Source of the DNA: Linaria vulgaris
Lineage: Eukaryota > Streptophyta > Magnoliopsida > Lamiales > Plantaginaceae
Direction: 5' to 3'
DNA: 64,000 bases
NCBI GenBank assembly: GCA_948329865.1
Contig: OX415249.1
Coordinates: 88,567,087 to 88,631,086 of the forward strand
The notes under the pieces are model-generated. The model was not told the DNA's origin. It did not search any database and saw nothing but the letters and a program-made list of their open reading frames with translations. This document shows positions 11,517-21,952 of this stretch, piece by piece. Made by a program: the position numbers and the translations under genes. The first letter of the stretch is position 1, and each line of letters starts with the position of its first letter.

Positions 11517-13263
11517 CTACTCTCCCCCTTTTTGTGAAGAAGGGGGTTCCTCCAAATTTTTCACAATGTCCTCCGGTTCTTTGAGGTGTTCCTTCCTCTC
11601 CTCGATCTCCCTCTGAGTGTCAGCAATCTGCCGCCTATACCAGTTCAGCATATGATCCACAAAAGCAGAAGTAATGACCATGGAATCTTCCTCCTTGGAC
11701 ATAGGCACTGAAGTTCCAGCAAACTCTTGAGCCTTCTTCTTTTCAGCCCGTGGTCTCACCACTCCTTTTGGGTTCTATGGAAGGTCTCTCACCCTTGATC
11801 CAAGTAGCTTGGGAAAATTGTTAATTCAGAATCATTCTTCCTCCAGCCCACAGTGACACTTGTCTTCAATCCTTGACTGCCAAGGATTTTGCAGATGAGT
11901 CAGGGATATGGTAGCATCCCATTCTTCCTTCCAGCAACTTCAGACATAGACTTCACAATTCTCTCCCCCATGTTTACAGCTAGCCCATTCTTGATTTTGT
12001 ACACCAAGATTGATGATTCTTTGGTAAGTACAGTCACATTCTTGCTTGGCAGCCAGTTGAAACAAGCTATCTTGTGTAAGACAGCACTCAGGGAGGTGAG
12101 TTTTGTGGTTGGCAGAGCATCTCTCCAGATTTTGTCCAACCCTCCAATCAAGTCCTCAATTACATCATCATAATAGGGGTCCTCAGATTCATCAGTAGTA
12201 GGGAAGCCACATATCTTGTTGATGGTGTAGGGGTCAATGTTGAAGATTCTCCCCCTCACCCAAGCCTTTCCAAATTTTGGAGATCTGTAGTCCTTGATCC
12301 ATTTGGAGAGATTAAGGTAGAACTCCATGAAAATCTCAGGAGCATAGTCACTCAGCTCCATCACTGACTGTTGTAGCCCTCTTGCCTCAAGCAAGTCCAT
12401 CACCTTGTTCTCTTTGAAACTAGCCATCTCTATAGCTCTTTCAGTGTGAATTTCCCTTCTTTTGAAAGAATCCCACTTCTTCTCCAACTCTTTGTTGAGA
12501 TAGTATAGAGAAAAGTAGTCCTCCTCATCCTCAGGGTAGAACACATACAGCCCATCAGTATACTCCTCTATCCCTGATGTTGCCTCAACATCAGCAGCAA
12601 ATCCTGCTCCTCCTCAGTCTCCTCTTCCTTCTCCTGTTCTTCTTCCTCATCTTCAACATTTACCACCTCAGTTTTCTCTTCCATTACTTGCTTTCCTTTC
12701 CTCTTTCTCTCAGCAGCAGCAGCAGCAGCCTTCTTCTCTTCCTCAGCTTTCTTCTCATCCTCAGCAGCCCTCTTCCTAGTTGATCTCTTAGCCTGTCTTT
12801 TCCTGGCCTCAGCCCTAGCCTTAGCAAACTCAGACATATTTTTCAATTTCTCCCCATTGCCCTTTCTCTTTTTCTTTTGAGCCCTAATCCACTTCCTCAC
12901 CATCTTGTCAACAGACACATCCGCGGATATCTCCACAGATTTTTCAACAGAGCCACTACCCTCCCCCTCAACAGGTATATCAGCACCAAATTCAGGGATG
13001 AGTTCAGCAGTGTTTACCTCAGTTTCAGGCTCATTGGTGATGGGAGTGGTTGGTTCCACTGTTGGCTCAACATTGGAGGTCGATTCTTCCTGTTTGGTCT
13101 TCTTTCCTCGTCGCACATAGGGAATCGCCTTCCTCTTAGCAGCAACAGGAACCTCAATTGTTTTTGCAACAGCACCTCTAGTATGTGAGCGAGCCCGTGC
13201 GGCAGTGGGTTCACTTCCTAGAGCAACATCTGCCAGAGTTTGCATGGGAGACTTGCTTGCCAT
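11517..13263 (-). pseudogene. Env-like third ORF of the Sirevirus-like element, frameshifted
   Basis: Three pieces in different frames: 13263-12568 (231 aa), 12544-11900 (214 aa) and 11762-11517 (81 aa). The first piece is basic and low-complexity, with Lys/Arg-rich segments, an Ala run and a Glu-rich tail. The second is globular (FYLNLSKW, VRGRIFNIDPYTINKICGF, LPSKNVTVLTKESSILV) and resembles the domain annotated as a putative plant transposon protein. The third is a charged, probably coiled-coil tail. Shifting frame upstream of 12600 keeps an open path into the second piece, so a single frameshift separates the first two; the second and third are separated by another break near 11900. Function unknown. 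I see no convincing signal peptide or membrane anchor, so env-like refers to position only. Confidence 0.65.
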
Positions 13264-14775
13264 TGTTAGTAGAGAGGTTTTTAGAGAATTTGCAGAGAGA
13301 AAAACGAGAGAATTTGAGAGTTGAGAGAGTAAATTTGCAGTTTAAGCACAAATAATAACCTTGCAAGCACAAATAAGGAAAATAGGGTTTTGAATTTTTG
13401 AATTAATCGTGAATTAAGGAAAGAGAATGAATGTTAGTGGGCAGTTACCAAATTTCAACCATGTAGAACTTTCCCACTATGTTTTCCCGCGCACATGCTT
13501 TTTAATTAACAGTTAACCAGAGCAGTTTTCAGAAGAAAAAAAAACTGAAAACTTATAAGTTCTTGTTTTCAATGTTGACCTGCGACTGTGCATAATGTTG
13601 GGATAACATTCAAAACCGAAGGTGGAGGTACAGGCTTCACCAAGGCAAATTCATGTGAGAGCTTGAGATACATCCAAAAATACATCTGAAACTTAACCAA
13701 TATAGCAAGTGAGTACCTCAGACATATTGTTCAGATCAAAATCATGAGTAAGCAACATAGATAACAAGAAACACACAGAGATAAGCAGTTATGAATTCAA
13801 GGAACAATTCACTTCCACAGCATAGAAAGTTACAGAACAGTGTGTCACCTGCAGTATGTCACCCAAATTGTATGCCTCAACACATGAATTATATTCCCCC
13901 TAAGCCTAAACCGACACAACTCACAAACAAGAAAGAAAACAATGCAGTTATATATGAATGCAACAATGTAATGTCAAATAGGCATATGGTAAACACAAAT
14001 GAAAAGCACCTCAAACCAGCACAGCACACATCTCTTTATAATCTTTATTATTTTCATAACTCATCTGAACAAAAACTGAAGGTTGTTAATCACAAAGCTA
14101 ATGTCACTACTGAATGAGGGCAGCCTGAACTCTACACACCCCAGTAACAACATTAACATCAGCAAGTTAGACAAGTACAAAGGCCTTGAATGTTGGCAAT
14201 TCATTTATCATGCACCCCAACACCCCAATTCCTCATGCATACTTGTTTACCAACCTGCATTCAAGAGAATCGCCAAGTGATCAGTGTTCCTAAATGTAAG
14301 AAATCGAAACCTCAAACACCCTAGTAGAAAGGATCACCCTCATGTGTTCCTTGGCCAAACAAACAGAAACATGTAAATAAGCACAACTGAGTAACACTAA
14401 AGTTGTCAACATCATGCACCCCAGCTTCTCCACATGTCCTGTATACCTTCCATATGAATAAGACACAACTGAATAGACATAAAAGTAGTGAACTTTGTGT
14501 ACCCCAGCTTCTCCATATGTTAAGCAATCACAACCTCAGACAAACAGAAGAGTTTTATTAACTTTTTCAAAACAAAGATGTGAGACTGATAACTAGAAAG
14601 AGTTGTTCATCAAAGAGTTCAACCACACAAACCAAATATGACAAAACAATGATTAAATGAGACTCACAAGGAAATAAACTCAACAAAGGAATAACAACAG
14701 AATACCTACTACACCACAACCAATATACCAGTGATAGTCAGTGGTGTTATGACAACACTGGTTTTCTCAACATTT
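13264..14775. other. Non-coding spacer between pol and third ORF
   Basis: About 1.5 kb inside the Sirevirus-like element without a convincing ORF on either strand. It contains the palindrome AATGTTGGGATAACATT at 13594-13610. Two related segments at about 14340-14420 and 14440-14520 (CACCCCAGCTTCTCCACATGT and a variant) form a short degenerate repeat. Confidence 0.6.
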
Positions 14776-17700
14776 TCACATATCACACATGCCAAGAGAT
14801 TTCCTCAAGTTGAAGAATCTCTCACTATCTAAAGGTTTTGTAAACATATCAGCTAGCTGATTTGTTGTCTCAATATGTTCAATGTTGATTACTTTGTCCT
14901 TTACCATATCTCTTAGGAAATGATGCCTTATGTCTATATGCTTAGTTCTAGAATGTTGGACAGGATTCCTAGAGATACTTATGGCACTTAGATTGTCACT
15001 GAACATGAGAAGTGTATCACTATCTAGCCCATAATCTGAAAGCATGTGTTTGAGCCACACAAGTTGGGTAATACAGCTGCCAGCTGCTACATATTCTGAT
15101 TCAGCGGTTGATAATGAAACACAGTTCTGGTTCTTGCTATACCAGGAGACCAAATTATTCCCCAAATAAAAACAGCCCCCACTTGTGGATTTCCTGTCAT
15201 CCACATCACCTGCCCAGTCAGAGTCACTGAAACCAACCAAGTTAGTGTTAGTGTCATAAGAGTACCAAATGCCTAAAGATGAAGTTCCAGAGATATATCT
15301 AAGAATCCTCTTCACAGCAATCAAGTGAGATTGCTTTGGATCAGCTTGGTACCTAGCACAAACACATACTGAAAACATGATGTCAGGTCTAGAGGCAGAG
15401 AGATATAGCAAACTACCAATCATGGATCTGTACAATGTTGGGTCAACATTGCTACCAGTGCCATCTTTTGTTATCTTCACTGAAGAGGACATAGGAGTTT
15501 TGCAAGGCTTGGACTCTTGTAGCTCAAATCTCTTCAACAGATTCCTTGCATACTTCTCCTGGTTCAGGAAGATACCATTCTCCAGCTGCTTGACTTGTAG
15601 TCCCAGAAAGTAGTTAAGCTCACCAATCATGCTCATCTCAAATGTTCCTGTCATAGACTCAACAAATTTGTCTAAAGTAGACTTGTTAGTAGAGCCAAAT
15701 ACTATATCATCCACATATATTTGAGCAATGCATATATCAGAGCTTTTTCTAAGGACAAACAATGTTCTATCTCCATCTCCTCTATTGAAACCTAGGCCTA
15801 ACAGAAAATCAGTTAGCCTCTCATACCAAGCTCTAGGGGCCTGTTTTAAGCCATACAAAGCCTTTTCAAGTTTGTACACATGGTCATGATGTTTAGGGTC
15901 AGCAAAGCCTTTTGGTTGTTCTACATAAACCTCTTTGTCAATTAAACCATTCAGAAAGGCACCTTTAACATCCATTTGGTAAAGTTTAATCCTAAGACAG
16001 CAAGCAATAGCAATGAGTAATCTAATTGATTCTATCCTAGCTACTGGAGCAAAAGTCTAATCAAAATCTATACCTTCTACCTGAGTATAACCTTGTGCAA
16101 CCAACCTAGCTTTGTTCCTCATAATTACACCATTCTCATCAGTTTTATTTTTGAAAATCCATTTTGTACCTATTACATTCACATGTGATGGCCTAGGTAC
16201 TAGATTCCAAACTCTGTTTTTGGTGAATTGTAAGAGTTCCTCTTACATGGCATTAATCCAGTAACTATCCTTAAGAGCTTCAGTTACATTTTTAGGTTCA
16301 ATGGAGAACACAAAAAAAGATGCATTTTCAACAGTACATGAAGAAGACATACAAACACACAACTTAGCCATATCCTTGTAATTTACCCTTTCTTTGTTGC
16401 GTGTTCTAACTCTTTCAGTAATTTGACCAATTACTTGAGAGGTTGGATGATCTCTTTGTATTCTAAGAGAGGGATCTCTTCTGGATACTAGAACCACTTC
16501 ATCTTTAGAATCTGACAGCACAGATGTTGGCCTAACATTGGGGGTTTCTGGTGTTAAGTCAACATTTGTTCCAGTTTCCAGTTCAGCATCTCCAGCGTCT
16601 GTGTTCAATGTTGAGTCCAATGTTGGAATAACATCTGAACCAGTGACTTCTTCAGTACCTGCAGAAACAGTTAAATCATCAAATATGACATTCACTGATT
16701 CTTGAACAGTATGCAATCTTGGATTGTAGACCCTGAAAGCAGCACTATTAGGAGAATATCCAACAAATATACACTTTTCACTTTTGGGATCAAATTTGCT
16801 AAAATAGTCTCTATCTTTTAGCAAATAGCAGTTAATACCAAATTCATGAAAGTGTGCTACTGTTGGTTTTGAACCCTTCAAGATTTCATAAGGTGTCATA
16901 GTAGTACCAGGTCTAAGATAAACTCTATTACTAATATGACATGCAGTATTCAAAGCTTTAGCCCAGAGTTTCTTAGATAGGTTTTTAGAATTCAACATAA
17001 CTCTAGCCATCTCTTGAAGTTTTCTATTCTTCCTCTCAGCAATCCCATTTTGCTGAGGTGTCTTAGGTGCTGAAAACTCATGGAAAATGCCTTTAGATTC
17101 ACAGAAATTAGCAAAGCTTACATTTTCAAACTCCTTTCCATGGTCAGACCTAATTCTTCCTACAGAAGTGCCATAAAGATTCTTAATACTAGCATGCAGA
17201 ATCTTAAATGTGTTGAATGCCTCTGATTTTTCTTTCAAAAATTTAATCCAGGTATATCTTGAAAAATCATCAACAATAACAAAAGCATACTTCTTACCAT
17301 TCAGGCTACTAACCTCAATAGGACCCATGAGATCCATATGCAGCAATTCAAAGCACTTATTAGTTCTAGGGTTAGTACTATGTACCTGAAGTGGTGGATG
17401 AACAGCTTTTGTTTGTTTACCTTTCAGGCAGTCTTCACAAACAATTTTACCTGGGCTAGTCAACTTAGGCAGTCCTCTTACAGCCTCTAACTTCTGTAGT
17501 TTCTCCAGATTCCTATAGTGCACATGTCCTAACTTCTTGTGCCACATGACAGATTCATCTACCTTGGCATGGTAGCATTCTGCTTCATCTTGAGCAAAAT
17601 AGCAGTTATCCTTTGATCTTGTACCTGTCATGACACGGACATTGTCACTATTAAACACATCACATGAACTTTTATCAAAAGTAACTAGCAGATTGTCATC

Positions 17701-18630
17701 ACAAAGTTGACTTATGCTAATTAAATTTTCTTTCAATCCTTCAACCAACAACACATCCTTGAGTGGTGGAAATCCTTCAACATCCAGTACTCCTTTTCCA
17801 ATGATTTTTCCTTTACTGCCTCCTCCATAGGTAACTGTTCCAACAGTCAAAGGGATTACATTTTTCAGATTGTCAATGTTTCGAGTCATGTGCCTTGAAC
17901 ATCCACTGTCAAAATACCATTTACCTGCAAGGTTAGAGTAAACAGCAGAGAAGACAACATTGCAAACAATTTTAACCTTAGGAGTTTTTATCTTTTCAGT
18001 CCAAGTTCTACTTTTATGTCCTTTAGATTTGTTACCTAATGTTGGGATAACATTCAGATCAGAGGTTTTCCTAACATTGGTACAGCTATTAATTACTGTT
18101 TTCTTCTCAATCACAATTTTATATTTTTTACAATAAGGCTTAATGTGACCAGGTTGAAAACAATATTGACAAATAAAAGTAGGCATTTTCACAGTGTTGG
18201 AAGAGATTTCACAACTCAAGTTATTGCTTTCCTTGATAAAACCATCTTTGAAATAGGCAGAATTAACATCTTCAAATGAAGGTTTCTCAACATAGCCCAA
18301 ACCATTTTTACCTTGATTTTCCATACTCAGCACTTCATCAAGCAGAGATGTAGAAGAGTTCTATTTGTCAATGGTATGTTCAGCTTTATCTAGTTTTACC
18401 TTTACCTCTTTCAGCTCAGCTTCAGTTTTGTCAAGGTCTCTCTCAGATAGTTTCAGCATCTCCTTCATGCATCCAATCTCTTCCTTCAAGCTTTTGTTGC
18501 TCTTGATGAGTTTGTGATTCTCAAGCAGCAGTTTGTGGTAGATAGACTTAAAGTCTTCAATGATTTCCTTCTGGGACATTTCACCTTCAAATAAGTATTC
18601 TTCATCTAGATCCACTGTACCATGAAACAA
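14776..18630 (-). pseudogene. Sirevirus-like pol (protease, integrase, RT, RNase H)
   Basis: On the minus strand: a coiled-coil segment (18630-18361), then a 696-aa open stretch (18333-16243) with zinc knuckle CQYCFQPGHIKPYC, protease WYFDSGCSRHM, integrase zinc binding (CEDCLKGKQ) and DDE core (HMDLMGPIEV, RSDHGKEFEN, PQQNGIAERKN). RT and RNase H follow at 15975-14776: YVDDIVFGS, SDWAGDVDDRKSTSG, STAESEYVAA, HIDIRHHFLRD. Broken by TAG (18361-18363), TAA (16243-16245) and TAG (16057-16059), with sequence on both sides still in frame. All catalytic motifs are recognisable. Confidence 0.92.
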
Positions 18631-19862
18631 TCAAAGTTAGATTCATCAAAGTAGGACGCAAGATAAGGTTCAGAATCAGTATCATATTCATCCCAATCTG
18701 CAAAGAAGGTCTCATGTTCTGATGTTGGATCCTGAATGTTGGGGTAACATTGAGATCCGAAGCAGTTCAGGGAGTCTTCTGGTGCCCAGTCAATCTGAGT
18801 GAGTAGCGCAGCAGTTTGAACCTCTTCTGATTGTTCTTCAGCTTCTCCAGAACTAAATTCATCTTCATTGAAATCATCTACACAAACCCAATGAGAATTT
18901 CCTCTTTTTCTAAGAGTGTTAGCACATTCATTAGCCATATGACCATATCTTTTACATTCAAAACATTGAACATCTTTTAATTTATCAGCTTCTAAAGGAG
19001 TAGGTTTTGATGCCATGTACTTCACAAACTTAGGAGGTAATTTCTTATAACCTGGGGAACTATTACTAAGGTTCTTTTCTTTACCTTTTCCTTTAAGATT
19101 CAGCTTATTGAACTTCTTAGTAATTTTCCCATAATTTGAAGAAATTATTTCAAAATCATCATCACTTTCATTGTCAATATTTGAACCTCTTAAAGCAACA
19201 GCCCTATGTTTGCTAGGTTGTGAGGCAAGTTCCATCTCAAATTCTTTAAGAGTATTCATCAAGACTTGAAACTGTAGATTAGCAATGTTTCTAGATTCAC
19301 TCATTGCAATTTTCTTGAGAGCAAATTTAGATGACAGTGTTCTCATAGCTTTATACACCATTTCTTGATTAGTCATAGAAAAACCTAGATTTTCACATTG
19401 GTTAGCAATATCAAGAATTTTCTCAAAATAACTGTCAACACTTTCATCTTCTCCCATCTCAAGTTTTTCAAATTGCAAAAGCAGTTGTCTATATTTAGAA
19501 TCTTTAACAGCAGAATCTCCTTCACAATGTAATTCAAGTATTTCCCAAGCATGTTTGGCTTTTGTACAATTCTGGATTAACTTGAACATGTGATGATTAA
19601 CCCAACTAAAGATAGCATTAAGAGCTTTCTCATTAGAGTTATAGAGACTTACCTCTGCTGCTGTCTAATCTGCTTCTGGTTTTGGTACTAGATCACCTTC
19701 ACCATCTCTTGGTAATGTTGGAAGAGAGTATCCATTGATCATGGATTGCCAGGCTCGAATATCAATAGCTTTGATGTGAGACCTCATCCTGATCTTCCAA
19801 TATGCATAATTGGAGCCATCCAAAACTGGAATCATGTTGGTATTAGGATTGACACTGTCCAT
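18606..19862 (-). pseudogene. Sirevirus-like gag
   Basis: Starts MDSVNPNTNMIPVLDGSNYA at 19862, interrupted by TAG at 19665-19667, and resumes in the same frame. The main body (19589-18606, 327 aa) has the UBN2/gag helical region (CTKAKHAWEILELHCEG, KYRQLLLQFEKLEM) and a CCHC zinc knuckle CFECKRYGHMANEC. It runs out of frame at about 18606, where the downstream coding sequence continues in an overlapping frame, pointing to a single indel. Confidence 0.88.
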
Positions 19863-19918
19863 GGTGTTGTATCACCTCCAAACCACCAGTGTAGTCGGTG
19901 TTTGGCTCTGACGCCAAT

Positions 19919-20824
19919 TGAAATTGTAGGACCGTGGATTGACACAACATTTTTAGAGAGTTAAGCTGAAGTTGCCTTAACTCTATTTTGATCTTCTTGA
20001 TAATAATAATGTGCAGCGGAAGTAAGAACACAAGAAGATGTAATTTTAAAAAGTTTTCAATATTATTAAAAACTTTCGAGCCTTAGGCTAAATAACCATA
20101 AAGGTTTTATCAAAAACGTTCCTCACAACAATTCACTCACGCTCTTTGTTGATCGGACTCAACGAAGCAGACAAGTAAGAACTACTTAACTTCTATGAAC
20201 TAGACTTAAGCAGTTGATACAAAAACTTTGCAAAACAAAATAAAGACAATACAGAGAATAATTAATCTCTTGGATTATTGGCACGATTGTCTTGTCTTCA
20301 TCTTGATGAACTTCACATATGTATAGATTTCTTGAGTCTTGAACGCCAAGATGTGTTGTTCACAGTTTTGGTAACTCTTGTTGTTTCCTTGTTGAAAATT
20401 GCCTTCTTTGTGAACTTCATATCTTTCCAGAATATGTGTTTCCTTCATTACTGATTTAGCAAGGTAACACATCTTCTTCAATTCGGAGAATCCTGGAAAG
20501 AATCGCGTCGCAAAGAACAGCTCACTTGTTTCCTTCTTTTGAAAGCGTGTGAGTTGACTATTCAACTTAGCTTGAATTATGGAAACTTCAAGTAAGGAAT
20601 CTTCCAAAGCTCTTCCTTATGTTTAAGATACTTTCCTGGACATAAACATAAACAACCAAAACCGTGGAACTTGATTAATAAGTGAATAAAGGCAAAACAT
20701 AATTTTGGCAACTAAAGAACAGTTTTCGCACAAGCTCTCGGCTTTCAATGTTATCCTCAATGTTAACTCAACGTCGTCTAACATTTCACTGTCTAACATT
20801 GATTCCCGAAAACCTGCACTTTTA
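19919..20824 (-). repeat. Sirevirus-like 5' LTR
   Basis: 906-bp repeat matching 10140-11045. The primer binding site adjoins it at 19905-19918 and GTAGT follows at 20825-20829. The terminal dinucleotide has mutated from CA to TA at 20824. Confidence 0.9.
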
Positions 20825-21640
20825 GTAGTAACAAATGTTAACCTAACATTGAGCTTGACACTGCACACGATAAACTCGGGTTTATATTATATGATTAGTT
20901 TTGCCTTTATTCACAAACTTATACAGTTCCACGAGTTGTGTTTATCTTTGGTGTATTTCAGAATATCAAAGGATCTTGGTTTCAAGAGGATTGCGCATCA
21001 AGAAAAGATAAATAAGATAGAGCTAAAGAGAATTATGATAAGGATGGAAGATCTTTGAAGATAAAAAGGTTCAAGATCTGATAAGAGAGCTTCCAAACTG
21101 GTGATAATATCGAAGAAGTTATCAAGTCTACCCAAGAGAATCATAGGACAATCAATTCGTGTCTATGACATCTTCAGAATCGGCATTGCAACATCTATAA
21201 GAAGAAGTGGTGTACATCAAGCAAAAATACAATACGAGTGCTAATAATTCTGAAAAATATATTAAAAGAGTCATGTGTTTTTTGTCTTTTTTGTTGACTC
21301 TTTGCTTAACTAGTGAGCGCTATAGTGTCTATAGATTGAGATAGTTAGGTTAAGAAGTGAGGTTCCCTCTGAACATTCTCAACTGAGTTTTGTAAAATCA
21401 TTAAGAGATTAGTGATAATTTCGTCGTAAGGATCGGTAGGTTAAATTCATATAACTTGCTTAAAGATTCATGCGCTGTGTGTTTACTGTTCTGTTACAAA
21501 TGTTAAGACAACATTGAGTATTTCAATGTGGGCACAACATTCAAATTAAGACAATGTGTGAATTCAAAATAGTACCAATCCTCATCCACACATTTACAGT
21601 AGGTAAGACAACATGTAGCATGCAATTATAGGGCAATCAC
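20825..21640. repeat. Remnant of an older, related retroelement (insertion target)
   Basis: Flank of the Sirevirus-like element. It carries the same palindromic motif family found inside that element (20833-20852, 21498-21518, 21523-21541). The other side of the insertion (10118-10134) carries it too. This suggests the element landed in an older relative, most of which is gone. No ORF of interest. Confidence 0.5.
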
Positions 21641-21952
21641 TACTTCTCCATCTAATAATATGTAGATTCAGTCCAAATGAATAACACTTAAATAGGCAAA
21701 CACTTAAATAGCCAAACGACAAAGTAATATGTGCGAAATACAAAAGAATTCAAGATTTTGTTGCACGACAAACATGAAAAAGATATAAACAATTAGACAT
21801 AATATGGTTGATGCCAAAAGATAAGAAATAAAATTGGGTCTCATGCCCCGAACTCACGTAAAACCTCATCCAAGAATGGTGATTTCATAGAAAAAGTCTG
21901 TTCGAGTTTCTCGAGTTTGTTGGCCTTCACTGCTTGCGCTAGACGGGGTTAA

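Larger units (their letters stand above)
10140..20824 (-). mobile_element. Full-length Sirevirus-like Copia retrotransposon
   Basis: 10.7 kb element transcribed from the minus strand. LTRs of 906 bp lie at 19919-20824 (5') and 10140-11045 (3'). The target duplication GTAGT lies at 10135-10139 and 20825-20829. Next to the 5' LTR is a primer binding site (TTGGCGTCAGAGCC on the minus strand). A purine tract (AAAAAAGGGGAG) abuts the 3' LTR at about 11046-11060. Order on the minus strand: gag (19862-18606), second zinc knuckle, protease, integrase, RT and RNase H (18630-14776), 1.5 kb without ORFs, and an env-like third ORF (13263-11517). A third ORF after pol plus long non-coding 3' DNA fits the Sirevirus genus. 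Three TAG and one TAA codons and several frameshifts disable it. The LTRs differ at few positions, so the insertion is fairly recent. Confidence 0.92.

Noticed and set aside
12577..12783. Leu/Phe/Ser-rich plus-strand ORF that looks like a membrane protein
   Set aside because: It is the antisense of the Glu/Lys-rich part of the third ORF of the Sirevirus-like element.
13791..14280. Plus-strand ORFs of 108 and 65 codons in the Sirevirus-like spacer
   Set aside because: Composition like non-coding AT-rich DNA, wrong strand for the element, no domain.
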